Part shown: positions 1 to 8,527 of the stretch, in pieces | How the letters are laid out: every line of letters starts with the position of its first letter | How positions within the stretch are numbered: the stretch's first letter is position 1 | Source of the DNA: JBAOHV01 sp963714875 | GTDB lineage: Bacteria > Actinomycetota > Acidimicrobiia > Acidimicrobiales > Microtrichaceae | Assembly (NCBI GenBank): GCA_963714875.1 | Contig: CAVQQI010000007.1 | Span: 1-64,000, forward strand | Direction: 5' to 3' | DNA length: 64,000 nucleotides | The notes under the pieces: generated by a model | The model's input: the letters and a program-made list of their open reading frames with translations, nothing else | Database searches by the model: none | What the model was told of the DNA's origin: nothing | Position numbers and translations under genes: made by a program

Positions 1-65
1 CGGCGTCATCCTCGCCGGCCGTCCGGCGCGTCCGGGCCGCTGGTGGTCGCCCGGCGGGCCTCCAG

Positions 66-71
66 TACCCT
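66..71 (+). promoter_or_regulatory. Candidate -10 hexamer of a leaderless start
   Basis: TACCCT fits the actinobacterial TAnnnT -10 pattern and ends six bases before the GTG at 78, so the start codon itself could be the first transcribed base. No Shine-Dalgarno sequence is visible before this GTG. A single hexamer is weak evidence; the same spacing recurs at several genes in the window. Confidence 0.4.
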
Positions 72-77
72 GACCCG

Positions 78-1919
78 GTGAGTTCAGGGGTGGGGCACCA
101 CGGCGGGACGGCGACCACGGCACCGGGTGACCCGGAGGTCCACGGCGATCCGCGTCCGCAACGTCGGCTGACCGACCTGCTCGAGCGCTGGTTCGACGGC
201 CGCTGGCGGATCGCCGAGATCGGGCTCTACGTCCTCGCGGCGATCGCTGCGTGGATCGTCCGCTTCGTCCAGGACGACGCGTTCATCACCTACCGCTACG
301 CCCGCAACCTGGCCCGGGGCAACGGCCTGGTGTTCAACGAGGGCGAGCGGGTCGAGGGGTACACCAACTTCTTGTGGACGGTCATGCACTGGCTGCCCGA
401 GCGGCTGGGCTGGTCATCCCCGGTGTTCAGCCAGCTGGTCGGGATCGCGCTCATGGTCGCCACGGTCGCCGTGACGTTGCGCTTCGCCCGGCGGCTCTTC
501 CACAGCGAGTCGTTCGCGTTCCTGGTCGCGCTCACCCTGCTGGCCAACATGACGTTCCTGACCTATGCGACCGGCGGGTTGGAGACCATGCAGCAGACCC
601 TGCTCGTGGTGTCGGTCGCCGCGCTGCTGCTGCCGGTCACCGCGGACGGGCGGGGTCACGAGGTCGCCCGTCGTGTCGGCGCGGGGGTGTGCGGCGGGCT
701 GGCGGTGCTCACCCGCATGGACTCCGCGGTGCTGGTCACGGTGTGGGTGCTGGCCCACCTGGTCGCCCAGTGGCGCCAGGAGACGGTGGCGACACGACGG
801 ACCGCCACGCTGGTGCGGTCCATGGCGCAGATCGGGCTGCCCGCCGCGGCGCTGATCGTGCCGTGGCTGGTCTGGAAGCTCGACTACTACGGCGATCTGC
901 TGCCCAACACGTTCTACGCGAAGTCCGCCGGCAACCCGATCATCCCGCCGCTCTACGGCGTCTTCTACCTTGCGGTGTTCTTCATCTCCTACGCGGCGTT
1001 CCTGCTGATCCCGCGTTTGCTGCGTCGCCGCAGCGAGCTGTTCGGGGTGCCCGGTGTGGCCCAGGTGCTGGCCGTGGTGCCGGTGTGGTTCCTCTACATC
1101 TGCGTGGTGGGCGGCGACTTCATGGAGTTCCGCTTCATGGTGCCGATCATGCCCGTGCTGGCCATGGTCGCGGCGTTCCTGATCAACCCGTACCGCCGCA
1201 CCGGGGCCCAGGTGCTGTTGATCGCCGTGCTGCTGGTGTTCTCGGCGTCGCACCGGGTGATGCCGACGCTCATCCCGTACCCGGTGCTGACCTTCAGCGA
1301 GCTGAGCCACTGGCCCAACGACTCGACCACCACGTGGAAGGGCCGGGGAGAGTTCCTGGCCGAGCAGTTCCCGGGCGGTCCCGACGTTCCCGGTCAGCCG
1401 GTCATCGCCGTCACACCGCTGGGCGTGCTGCCGTACTTCGCGGACCTGCCGACGGTGGACATGCTGGGGCTGACCGATCCGGTGACGGCGCGCACCGGTG
1501 AGGCCATCGAGCCCTACTACCCGGGGCACGTGCGCATGGCCCGGCCCGAGCATCTGGTGGACCGCGGTGTGAACCTCGTCCTGGGCTGGGTGCGGTCCGT
1601 CGATCCCGAACCGGGGCGGACCGAGTACCGCCTGTCGGAGCTGACCTCGATGTACCCCAGCGTGAACCTGTTCGGACTGCCCGAGGACGCCACGGTGATC
1701 GAGGTCCCGCAGGTCAACGGGGAGGTCTGGCTGATCATCTACCTGACCCCCAACGAACTGGTCGACGATGCGATCGAGCGCAACGGCTGGGACGTCTATC
1801 CCATCGCCCGCGAGTGCGACCTGGACGACATGAACACCGTGGAGGGGTCGGGTCCGCTGGTGGAGCTGACCAACGGTCTGTCCCGGCTCGTCGGCGAACG
1901 TACCTGTCCGTCGCCCTGA
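78..1919 (+). CDS. Polytopic AftB-like glycosyltransferase
   Basis: This 613-residue membrane protein begins with a cytoplasmic tail of about 45 residues, followed by many hydrophobic helices and a soluble C-terminal third. Just after the first helix it carries DDAFITYRYARN (about residues 66-77) and ERVEGYTNFLW (about 90-100). Paired acidic residues after helix 1 and the GYTNFLW block are typical of GT-C polyprenyl-phosphate glycosyltransferases of the AftB/ZomB type, which add arabinofuranose or related sugars outside the membrane. Acceptor and donor cannot be read from sequence; a decaprenyl-phosphate arabinose donor is inference. It is convergent with the acyltransferase at 1935, 15 bases away. 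The GTG start has no visible ribosome binding site and may be leaderless. Confidence 0.75.
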   Translation: MSSGVGHHGGTATTAPGDPEVHGDPRPQRRLTDLLERWFDGRWRIAEIGLYVLAAIAAWIVRFVQDDAFITYRYARNLARGNGLVFNEGERVEGYTNFLWTVMHWLPERLGWSSPVFSQLVGIALMVATVAVTLRFARRLFHSESFAFLVALTLLANMTFLTYATGGLETMQQTLLVVSVAALLLPVTADGRGHEVARRVGAGVCGGLAVLTRMDSAVLVTVWVLAHLVAQWRQETVATRRTATLVRSMAQIGLPAAALIVPWLVWKLDYYGDLLPNTFYAKSAGNPIIPPLYGVFYLAVFFISYAAFLLIPRLLRRRSELFGVPGVAQVLAVVPVWFLYICVVGGDFMEFRFMVPIMPVLAMVAAFLINPYRRTGAQVLLIAVLLVFSASHRVMPTLIPYPVLTFSELSHWPNDSTTTWKGRGEFLAEQFPGGPDVPGQPVIAVTPLGVLPYFADLPTVDMLGLTDPVTARTGEAIEPYYPGHVRMARPEHLVDRGVNLVLGWVRSVDPEPGRTEYRLSELTSMYPSVNLFGLPEDATVIEVPQVNGEVWLIIYLTPNELVDDAIERNGWDVYPIARECDLDDMNTVEGSGPLVELTNGLSRLVGERTCPSP

Positions 1920-1934
1920 CCTCGCCCCGACGGG

Positions 1935-3173
1935 TCAGCTCTTCCGTCCCGATGTTCCCGACACACCCGGCGCTGCGAAGCGCGTCTTGAGGCGCATCGC
2001 CGGCTTCTCGACCATTCGGTGCGCCACCTCCGAGGTGATCGCGAGCAGCGGCAGGTAGAGGAGCAGGGACAGCGCCTCGGAGCGTCGGCCGACCGTCTCG
2101 ATGAGGAACACGCCGAGGGGGACGTGGATCAGGTAGATCGCATAGCTGCGGACACCGACGACGGTGAACCACTTGAAGGACAGGAACCTGGCCGCCCAGT
2201 GGTCGGGGCATCGCACGAAGGTCAGCACCATCACCGCGACGCATGCAGAGACGACGCTGAAGCCGAACTCCCCCCAGTACAACCCGTCGTTCAGGTTGCC
2301 GCCCTCGGGCACCAGGAACGGCACGTACAGTCCGAACGGCTTCGCGATGAACATGCCGATCCCGACCACGAACGCACAGATGAGCACTGCCGCGGTGGCA
2401 GCCCGACGCATCCAGCGTTCGACCTGTGGCGACCACGTGGCGGGCATGCGGGCGTTGGCGAACGCGAGCACCACGCCCAGCAGCAGCGCGTCGGGACGCT
2501 GGTACCAGGCGAAGCGCGGCCCGACGTGGCCACCGAGTCGGGCCAGTCCGATCGCGATCCACGCGACGCTGAACAGGATCATGAGCGGGGTGATCCAGCG
2601 GCGCTTCACCACGAAGATCACCACGAGCACGCCGAACAGGTAGAAGTGCTCCTCCACCGTCAGCGACCACAGCTGCACCAGCGGGCGGATCGGCGCCGGA
2701 CCGCCGCCGACCAGCTCGATGTGCACCGGGTGCACCACGTGGTACATGTACGTGCCGCCCGCCAGCACGTCGGAGATGGCCCGGTCGAGCAGTTCGCGCT
2801 CGTCGAAGACCAGGTGCACGGCCAGGAACGCCAGCAGCGTGAGTGCCAGCACGGTGTACATGAGCGGGAGCAGCCGCAGCGCACGCCGCGTGTAGAACTG
2901 CTTCAGGTCGACCCGGCCCGAGCGACGGTCCTCCTCGAGCAGCAGCGTGGTGATGAGGAACCCGCTGACCACGAAGAACATGTCGACCGTCGCCGCGAAC
3001 GACGCGAATGCGACGAAGGCTGCGTGGACGAGCACGACGAGCATGACGCCGAGCCCACGCATGCCGTCCAGCGGCGGGCAATAGCCCAGCTTGTCGGCGT
3101 TGGAGATGAACCGGGGAGTCTCGGGCGGGCGATCGGCCGCTGCCGCTCCGGTGTCGACGTTGTCCCCCGCCAC
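1935..3173 (-). CDS. Acyltransferase 3 family membrane protein (OafA-like)
   Basis: The protein has 412 residues and about ten hydrophobic segments. The family start motif is clear: PPLDGMRGLGVMLVVLVHA near residues 33-51, holding the conserved Arg and the catalytic-type His, followed by MFFVVSGFLITTLL. These are hallmarks of acyltransferase 3 proteins, which O-acylate extracytoplasmic glycans or lipids. The central stretch with VEEHFYLFG is also typical. It starts with GTG and ends with a short basic tail. The neighbour at 78 is a GT-C enzyme, so a role in decorating the same envelope glycan is plausible but only inferred from position. The acyl donor and acceptor are unknown. Confidence 0.85.
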   Translation of the reverse strand: MAGDNVDTGAAAADRPPETPRFISNADKLGYCPPLDGMRGLGVMLVVLVHAAFVAFASFAATVDMFFVVSGFLITTLLLEEDRRSGRVDLKQFYTRRALRLLPLMYTVLALTLLAFLAVHLVFDERELLDRAISDVLAGGTYMYHVVHPVHIELVGGGPAPIRPLVQLWSLTVEEHFYLFGVLVVIFVVKRRWITPLMILFSVAWIAIGLARLGGHVGPRFAWYQRPDALLLGVVLAFANARMPATWSPQVERWMRRAATAAVLICAFVVGIGMFIAKPFGLYVPFLVPEGGNLNDGLYWGEFGFSVVSACVAVMVLTFVRCPDHWAARFLSFKWFTVVGVRSYAIYLIHVPLGVFLIETVGRRSEALSLLLYLPLLAITSEVAHRMVEKPAMRLKTRFAAPGVSGTSGRKS

Positions 3174-3334
3174 GATCGTCGTCCCCCGGTCATGCGACGG
3201 CGCCCTGAACGCCGTCGCACGATGATGACGGGTCGGTGCCCGGGAATCAACTGCGCTCCGACGGGGCTGGGGGTGGTCGTAGGGTGCAGCACGGTCGGGG
3301 CCAGAACGATGATCCGCCCCGACGAGGAGTGCAC

Positions 3335-4306
3335 GTGAGCCGGACCGCCGCCCACACCGTCACCGACACGGTGATCGAGACCATCGAGTTGACCAAGGTG
3401 TATCCCGGGGGTGTCACCGCCGTCGACGGGCTGAACCTGTCGGTGCGCCGGGGTGAGATCTTCGGTCTGCTGGGGCCGAACGGTGCGGGCAAGACCACCA
3501 CTGCCGGCATGCTCACCACCCGGGTGGTGCCGACCTCGGGTCGGGCGGTGGTGCGCGGGGTGGACGTCTGGCAGCACCCGGCCAGGGCCAAGTCGCTCAT
3601 CGGGGTGGTGCCGCAGTCCAACACGTTGGACCGGGCGCTCGACGTCCGCAACAACCTGGTGTTCCACGGTCGCTTCTTCGGCATGTCGACACGGGTCGCA
3701 CGTGCCGAAGCGGACCGCCTGCTGGAGCGCTTCCGGTTGACCGAGCGCGCGACCGCCCCGGTGCTCGCGCTGTCGGGCGGAATGGCCCAACGGCTGATGG
3801 TCGCCCGGGCGGTCATGCACCGTCCCGCGGTGCTCTTCCTCGACGAGCCGACCGCCGGGCTCGATCCGCAGAGCCGCATCGCGATGTGGGAGATCCTCGG
3901 CGAACTGCACACGGGTGGCCAGACGATCCTGCTCACCACCCACTACATGGAGGAGGCCGACCAGCTGTGTGACCGCGTGGCCATCATCGACCGCGGCAGG
4001 ATGCTCGCGCTCGACACCCCCGAGGCGCTGAAGCGGTCGACCGGTATCGACACCGTGGTGACCATCGCCGCGGACGGCGACCTGACCGCGCTGGCCACCC
4101 TGCTGCGCGACGGCATCGACGGTGCCACCCATGCCGCCGTCGTGGACGGCAACGTGCTGCTCGAGGTGCGCGGTGCCGCAGGTGTGCTGCCGGCCGTGGT
4201 CGGCCTGGCCGACCGTCACGGCCACCACGTGTCGGACCTGTCGGTCAACGAGCCGACGCTCGAGACCGTGTTCATCAAGCTCACCGGGAAGGACCTGCGC
4301 GAATGA
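3335..4306 (+). CDS. ABC transporter ATP-binding protein (drug/lipid exporter type)
   Basis: An ATPase of 323 residues. Walker A is GPNGAGKTT (47-55), the signature is LSGGMAQ (146-152), Walker B is VLFLDEP (166-172), and the switch His follows in TTHYMEEA. The domain is of the DrrA/CcmA type used by ABC-2 exporters, with the C-terminal regulatory extension of about 80 residues common in that group. I chose the GTG at 3335 because GAGGAG lies six bases upstream and the conserved core begins soon after; an in-frame start at 3236 would add an unconserved tail. Its stop overlaps the start of the permease by four bases, so the two are co-translated. Substrate unknown. Confidence 0.9.
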   Translation: MSRTAAHTVTDTVIETIELTKVYPGGVTAVDGLNLSVRRGEIFGLLGPNGAGKTTTAGMLTTRVVPTSGRAVVRGVDVWQHPARAKSLIGVVPQSNTLDRALDVRNNLVFHGRFFGMSTRVARAEADRLLERFRLTERATAPVLALSGGMAQRLMVARAVMHRPAVLFLDEPTAGLDPQSRIAMWEILGELHTGGQTILLTTHYMEEADQLCDRVAIIDRGRMLALDTPEALKRSTGIDTVVTIAADGDLTALATLLRDGIDGATHAAVVDGNVLLEVRGAAGVLPAVVGLADRHGHHVSDLSVNEPTLETVFIKLTGKDLRE

Positions 4307-5133
4307 GCGAGCTCACCACGGACGCTGCCGCGGACACGTCGGACGACCAGGCGTCGGTCGGCGTGGCGTTCCGTGCGCTGCTGGCACGCGACCTGTACGT
4401 GCTGCGTCACAACCTGCGCGAGTTCATCCCCCGGACCGTGCTGCAGCCGCTGTTGCTGGTGTTCGTGTTCACCTACGTCTTCCCGAAGATCGGCCAGGGC
4501 ATCGGTGGTGACGGCGACGCCGCGTTCTCCACGATGCTGGTCGCCGGCGTGCTGGGCAGCGTGATCCTGTTCCAGGGGGTGCAGTCCGTCGCCCTGCCGC
4601 TGGTGTCGGAGTTCGGCTACACGCGCGAGATCGAGGATCGAGTGCTGGCGCCGTTGCCGGTGGAGCTGGTCGCGGTCCAGAAGGTGGTCGCCGGTGCGCT
4701 GCAGTGCCTGATCGCCGCGCTCATCGTGTTCCCGATCGCCTACTTCGTGCCGGCCACCGCGGTGGAGATCTCCTACAACTGGCCGGTGCTGCTCACCTTC
4801 ACACCGTTGGCGTGTGTCGCGGCGGCGTCGCTCGGGCTGATGTTCGGCACCATGTTCGACCCGCGGACCGTGCCGTTGCTGTTCGGCATCATCGTGGTGC
4901 CGCTCACCTTCCTGGGCTGCATCTACTTCCCGTGGCAGAGCCTCGAGGCCATCCCCTGGTTGCAGGTCGCCGTGCTGGTCAACCCGCTGGTGTACATCAG
5001 CGAGGGGTTCAGGGCAGCGCTCACCCCGGTTCCCCACATGTCGCTGTGGGCGGTGTACCCCGTGATGACCGGGTTCACCGCGCTGTTCCTGTGGCGTGGC
5101 ATCAGCGGGTTCCGCCGCCGTGTGCTCGCCTGA
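4303..5133 (+). CDS. ABC-2 type transporter permease
   Basis: The 276-residue protein has a cytoplasmic N-terminus and six hydrophobic helices, with the ABC-2 family pattern: a conserved stretch after helix 2 (FGYTREIEDRVLAPLPVE) and a Gly/Pro-rich penultimate region (GCIYFPWQSLEAIPW). It starts inside the stop of the ATPase gene (ATGA), giving a two-gene exporter of the DrrAB type. A strong inverted repeat follows 20 bases after its stop. Such exporters move lipids, antibiotics or polysaccharides; nothing here fixes the substrate. Confidence 0.88.
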   Translation: MSELTTDAAADTSDDQASVGVAFRALLARDLYVLRHNLREFIPRTVLQPLLLVFVFTYVFPKIGQGIGGDGDAAFSTMLVAGVLGSVILFQGVQSVALPLVSEFGYTREIEDRVLAPLPVELVAVQKVVAGALQCLIAALIVFPIAYFVPATAVEISYNWPVLLTFTPLACVAAASLGLMFGTMFDPRTVPLLFGIIVVPLTFLGCIYFPWQSLEAIPWLQVAVLVNPLVYISEGFRAALTPVPHMSLWAVYPVMTGFTALFLWRGISGFRRRVLA

Positions 5134-5153
5134 TCGGCGACCCGTGCGCGACG

Positions 5154-5175
5154 CGGCCCCTCCGAGGAGGGGCCG
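5154..5175. terminator. Bidirectional terminator-like hairpin
   Basis: CGGCCCCTC and GAGGGGCCG form a perfect nine-base stem with a CGAG loop. It sits between the end of the permease gene (plus strand) and the 3' end of tRNA-Phe (minus strand), the place expected for a shared terminator of convergent units. There is no T-run, as is usual in high-GC actinobacteria. Confidence 0.6.
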
Positions 5176-5177
5176 TG

Positions 5178-5253
5178 TGGTGGTCGGGACCGGCGTCGAT
5201 CCGGTGACCTTCCGCTTTTCAGGCGGACGCTCTGCCAACTGAGCTACCCGACC
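5178..5253 (-). tRNA. tRNA-Phe(GAA)
   Basis: The minus strand folds as a full cloverleaf. The acceptor arm is GGTCGGG with CCCGACC, the D arm contains AGCTCAGTTGGCAGAGC, and the anticodon stem TCCGC/GCGGA encloses CTGAAAA, giving anticodon GAA. The T arm is ACCGG-ATCGACG-CCGGT. The CCA end is encoded. It is the last of three tRNAs in transcription order Glu, Asp, Phe. Confidence 0.95.
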
Positions 5254-5329
5254 GGGACGACATCCGGCTGCTGGCTGGCCAGCGCCCGGATCTCGGTTCC
5301 GGGCCCCGGGCCGGTCGACCCGGGGTGTG

Positions 5330-5407
5330 TGGCGGTCCCGACGGGATTTGAACCCGCGACCTCCGGCTTGACAGGCCGGCGTGAACTCCTGACTTCACCA
5401 CGGGACC
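5330..5407 (-). tRNA. tRNA-Asp(GTC)
   Basis: The acceptor arm is GGTCCCG with CGGGACC. The anticodon stem CCGGC/GCCGG encloses CTGTCAA, so the anticodon is GTC. The T arm is GCGGG-TTCAAAT-CCCGT. CCA is encoded. It lies 76 bases upstream of tRNA-Phe in transcription order and 81 bases downstream of tRNA-Glu. Confidence 0.95.
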
Positions 5408-5488
5408 TCGTGGTTGCCCGCAGCCCGGAAGCTGCGAGGGACGATCGTAGCCCGCCGACGGAGAACCGCACCAAGTCCGATCTGCAGC

Positions 5489-5564
5489 TGGTACCCCCAA
5501 CGGGATTCGAACCCGTGTTACCTGCGTGAAAGGCAGGCGTCCTAGGCCGCTGGACGATGGGGGC
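5489..5564 (-). tRNA. tRNA-Glu(TTC)
   Basis: The acceptor arm is GCCCCCA with TGGGGGT (a G-T first pair), the D arm contains GTCCAGCGGCCTAGGAC, the anticodon loop CTTTCAC gives TTC, and the T loop is TTCGAAT. CCA is encoded. It starts 49 bases after the stop of the DUF2017 gene on the same strand, so the tRNA cluster may be read through from the ctaA-clpS operon as well as from its own promoter. Confidence 0.95.
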
Positions 5565-5613
5565 CTGCTCCACGAGGGAGCGCCGCAGGTTACCGCAGCA
5601 ATCCGCTGCCGAC

Positions 5614-6087
5614 TCAGTCCGACAGAGCCTGCACGATCACCTCGAGCAGACCACCGAAGAACTCGTACACGGAGTAGGCGGCGAGGTCCTCCTCGCTCAA
5701 CGACTCGTCGGGGCCCTCGTCGGTGACCGCGAGCATCGTGCCCATGACCAGGCGGATGTCGTTGAGCGAGCGCATCCACGCCATCAGCTGCTCCTCGTCG
5801 AGCACCTCGGCGTCCAGGTGCTCGCTCACCACGTCGAGCGCGGCCAGTCGCTGCTCCATCAGCTCGGCGCCCGCGAGCGCGGCGTAGCCCTGGTTGCGTT
5901 CCTCGTCGTCGCCGTAGGGCGGTGGGAACAGCCGCACCAACAGGTCGCTGTCGGTGCTCAGCAGGTCGCGCAGCTGCTCGACGAAGGACCCGACGAGCTG
6001 GCGGACCTCGGGTTCCAGGTCGACCGCGTAGGTGCCGTCGTCGCGCCGTTGGATCGGTCGGCGCCGCGCCCGGTCGAAGATGCCCAT
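5614..6087 (-). CDS. DUF2017 family protein
   Basis: A cytoplasmic, acidic, helix-rich protein of 157 residues. It begins MGIFDRARRRPIQRR and continues with a conserved Leu-rich region (LVGSFVEQLRDLL) and the stretch LFPPPYGDDEERNQGYAALAGAEL, typical of DUF2017, an actinobacterial family found next to clpS. Function is unknown. Here it is the last protein gene of ctaA-clpS-DUF2017, 19 bases after clpS. By position it could be an adaptor or regulator connected with ClpS-dependent proteolysis; that is guilt by association only. No catalytic motif is visible. Confidence 0.82.
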   Translation of the reverse strand: MGIFDRARRRPIQRRDDGTYAVDLEPEVRQLVGSFVEQLRDLLSTDSDLLVRLFPPPYGDDEERNQGYAALAGAELMEQRLAALDVVSEHLDAEVLDEEQLMAWMRSLNDIRLVMGTMLAVTDEGPDESLSEEDLAAYSVYEFFGGLLEVIVQALSD

Positions 6088-6106
6088 GATCGGTCGGCGA
6101 CCTCTC

Positions 6107-6415
6107 CTAGTCCTGCTGCATGGTGGCCCACAGGCCGTGCTCGTGGAGCCGGAACACGTCGCGCTCGGCCTCGGCCCTGGTGCCGGAGGACACCACGGCC
6201 TTGCCCTCGTGGTGCACCTGGAGCATCAACTGGTTCGCCTTGGCCTTCGAGTAGCCGAACAGCTTCTGCAGGATCAGCGTCACGTAGCTCATCAGGTTGA
6301 TCGGATCGTTCCAGACCAGCACCACCCACGGCCGGTCCAGGTCGGTGTCGTCCAGCGTCTCGGGCTCGAGCAGCCCGACCGACTCGCCGGGATCCGCGCC
6401 GCGCGGCCAGTTCAT
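6107..6415 (-). CDS. clpS: ATP-dependent Clp protease adaptor ClpS
   Basis: The 102-residue protein has the full ClpS fold: a disordered N-terminal tail of about 28 residues, then VVLVWNDPINLMSYVTLILQKLFGYS with the conserved Asn-Asp substrate-pocket residues, and VHHEGKAVVSSGTRAEAERDVFRLHEHGL. ClpS delivers N-degron substrates to the ClpAP or ClpCP protease in the cytoplasm. The ATG at 6415 overlaps the stop of ctaA by four bases, so it is translationally coupled to haem A synthase, an unusual pairing of functions. DUF2017 follows. Confidence 0.95.
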   Translation of the reverse strand: MNWPRGADPGESVGLLEPETLDDTDLDRPWVVLVWNDPINLMSYVTLILQKLFGYSKAKANQLMLQVHHEGKAVVSSGTRAEAERDVFRLHEHGLWATMQQD

Positions 6416-7377
6416 GCGGCGACCAGTTCGGGCTCGCGGTCGGCCTGGCGGACCGGGGCGGACAGTCCCAGGTGGAACCACACGGTCAGTCCGACGATCG
6501 CCGTGGCCCCCGCGATGTGCAACAGCACGAGCCACTCCGGGATGCCCAGCTCGTACTGGGTGTAGCCGATCGCGCCCTGGGCGACGATCATGGCCAGGAG
6601 ACGGCGGCCGCGACGCTGGATGTCGGCGGGCGCGCCGGAGCGTGCGAGCCGAACGAGCAGCACGACCACGACGACCAGGAAGACCCACATGTTGATGCTG
6701 TGCACGCGCACGACGTCGGGGATGAAGAAGTCGAAGCGCTCAGCCGCGGCATCGCCGGCGTGCGGCCCCGATCCGGTCACCGTCGGTCCGGTGAACATCA
6801 ACAGCGCTGCGCCGACCGCAGCGACGCGCGACAGCGTGAGATCCGCAGGGCTGACCCTGACCCGCCGCTCACCTGGTTCCTGCCGGCTCCGCCACAGCAG
6901 GGTCACCGCGCAGAGCACCAGGACCTGGGAGAGGATGAAGTGCCCGGCCACCGCTGCGGGGTGCAGGTCGACCAGCACCGTGATGCCGCCCAGCACGATC
7001 TGCGCGAGCACGCCGGCCACCAGCGACACCGACCACCACACCAGGTCGCGCCGATAGGGGCGTCGGCGCAGCGAGCCCAGTACGGCGGCGATCACCGCCA
7101 CCGACACCAGGCCGGTGATCAGGCGGTTGATCTGTTCGATCGACTGGTTGGGCGACCCGAACTGGATCAGCTCTCCGTCCGAGCAGTTCGGCCACGACTC
7201 GCAGCCCAAGCCGGATTCGGTCAGGCGTACGCCCGCTCCGGTGACCACGATCAGTGCCAGCATCACCAGGGCGAACACCGTGACCGCCTGGTACCTGCGG
7301 GCGGAGATGGTGAACCGCTCGGGCGTCGGCTCGTCGGGCAGGGCATCGGGCTGGGGGGGACGCACTGGTGCGCTCAT
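6412..7377 (-). CDS. ctaA: Haem A synthase (COX15/CtaA)
   Basis: An integral membrane protein of 321 residues with eight predicted helices. It hydroxylates haem O to haem A for the aa3-type oxidase. GAGVRLTESGLGCESWPNC carries the conserved loop with two cysteines. His residues in the repeated four-helix bundles (EQINRLITG lacks one, but AAVAGHFILSQ and DVVRVHSINMWVF are in place) suit haem binding. It is divergent from ctaB (haem O synthase) across about 115 bases, so both steps of haem A synthesis share one control region next to the oxidase genes. It ends in ATGA overlap with clpS. Confidence 0.92.
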   Translation of the reverse strand: MSAPVRPPQPDALPDEPTPERFTISARRYQAVTVFALVMLALIVVTGAGVRLTESGLGCESWPNCSDGELIQFGSPNQSIEQINRLITGLVSVAVIAAVLGSLRRRPYRRDLVWWSVSLVAGVLAQIVLGGITVLVDLHPAAVAGHFILSQVLVLCAVTLLWRSRQEPGERRVRVSPADLTLSRVAAVGAALLMFTGPTVTGSGPHAGDAAAERFDFFIPDVVRVHSINMWVFLVVVVVLLVRLARSGAPADIQRRGRRLLAMIVAQGAIGYTQYELGIPEWLVLLHIAGATAIVGLTVWFHLGLSAPVRQADREPELVAA

Positions 7378-7477
7378 CGTGGGTCAAGGTTAGGTCCGCA
7401 GGGCACACACGTTGCAGTCCGGGTTCACGGTCCCCGGTCACCTCCTCGGTGGCTGGCGGCATCGGACCTCCGCCACC

Positions 7478-7483
7478 TACGTT
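7478..7483 (+). promoter_or_regulatory. Candidate -10 hexamer before ctaB
   Basis: TACGTT (TAnnnT type) ends nine bases before the ATG of ctaB, which has no Shine-Dalgarno sequence. This would give an almost leaderless transcript. Single-motif evidence only. Confidence 0.35.
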
Positions 7484-7492
7484 GTCGTGTTC

Positions 7493-8410
7493 ATGGTCGC
7501 GCCGGCGCTGCACCACCCCGTCTCGATCGGTACGAAGGTCGGTGCCTACGTCGCGCTGACGAAGCCGCGGATCATCGAGTTGCTGCTGGTCACCACCGTG
7601 CCGGCGATGGTGGTCGCCGAGCAGGGCATGCCGTCGATCTGGCTCATGGTGGCCACCGTGATCGGTGGGTCGCTCGCCGCGGGCGGCGCCAATGCGATCA
7701 ACATGTACGTCGACCGTGACATCGACGCCGTGATGCAGCGCACCAAGGACCGCCCGCTGGTCACCGGGGTCATCACCCCCCAGGCGGCACTGGTCTTCGC
7801 GGTCGGCATCGAGGCTGCTGCATTCGCCTGGCTCTGGGTCGTGGTGAACCCGTTGTCCGCCGTCCTCGGTCTGACCGCGTGCCTCTTCTACGTGTTCGTC
7901 TACACGCTCTGGCTGAAGCGCAGCTCGAGCCAGAACATCGTCATCGGCGGCGCCGCCGGGGCGATCCCGGTGCTGATCGGGTGGTCGGCGGTCACCGATT
8001 CGGTCGCGGCGACCTTCGGTTGGGCGCCGATGCTGCTGTTCGCCCTGATGTTCTTCTGGACCCCGCCGCATTTCTGGGCGCTGGCCATCAAGTACAAGGA
8101 CGACTACTCGGCGGCCGAGGTGCCGATGCTGCCGTCGGTGGCCACCTATCGAGAGACCACCCGCAAGATGCTGGCCTACACCGTGGTCGTCGTCGCCCTG
8201 TCGCTGGCCTTCGGCTGGGCCGCCGAGCTCGGAGCGCTCTACTGGGTCGCTGCGGTGGTGCTGGGGGCGGTGTTCATCTGGTTGTCGATCCGGGTGATGC
8301 GCACCGAGTCACCGGCGCTCGCCATCAAGCTCTTCACGTACTCGATCACCTACGTCACGCTGCTGTTCGGCGTGATGGCCGCAGACGTCCTGCTGCGGCA
8401 GGGTTGGTGA
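7493..8410 (+). CDS. ctaB: Protohaem IX farnesyltransferase (haem O synthase)
   Basis: A UbiA-type prenyltransferase of 305 residues with about nine hydrophobic helices. The first Asp-rich site reads NMYVDRDIDAVMQRTKDRP; the second lies in FFWTPPHFWALAIKYKDDY. Both are family signatures and coordinate the farnesyl diphosphate-magnesium complex. The enzyme farnesylates haem B to haem O. I chose the ATG at 7493 because TKPRIIELLLVTTVPAMV follows at the usual distance; an upstream in-frame extension from 7412 shows no conservation. It is divergent from ctaA and followed by the oxidase run. Confidence 0.95.
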   Translation: MVAPALHHPVSIGTKVGAYVALTKPRIIELLLVTTVPAMVVAEQGMPSIWLMVATVIGGSLAAGGANAINMYVDRDIDAVMQRTKDRPLVTGVITPQAALVFAVGIEAAAFAWLWVVVNPLSAVLGLTACLFYVFVYTLWLKRSSSQNIVIGGAAGAIPVLIGWSAVTDSVAATFGWAPMLLFALMFFWTPPHFWALAIKYKDDYSAAEVPMLPSVATYRETTRKMLAYTVVVVALSLAFGWAAELGALYWVAAVVLGAVFIWLSIRVMRTESPALAIKLFTYSITYVTLLFGVMAADVLLRQGW

Positions 8411-8423
8411 CCTGAGGGTTTTC

Positions 8424-8450
8424 TTGGTTGGCGGGCCGTCGATGTAGGGT
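8424..8450 (+). promoter_or_regulatory. Possible promoter of the oxidase gene run
   Basis: TTGGTT (8424-8429) and TAGGGT (8445-8450) stand 15 bases apart in the 117-base gap between ctaB and the subunit I-like gene. The -10 element fits the actinobacterial pattern; the -35 is a poor match and the spacing is short, so ctaB read-through is an equally good explanation. Confidence 0.3.
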
Positions 8451-8527
8451 CCCGTCGTCCGGGTTCAGCACCGCCACCTGCAGGCAGCACACAGAGGGCA
8501 CGACCACATGGCCGAAGGCACCACGAC

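Noticed and set aside
2019..3338. Plus-strand open frame opposite the acyltransferase
   Set aside because: Product is extremely rich in Arg, Gln, His and Glu, typical of an antisense shadow of a high-GC membrane gene.
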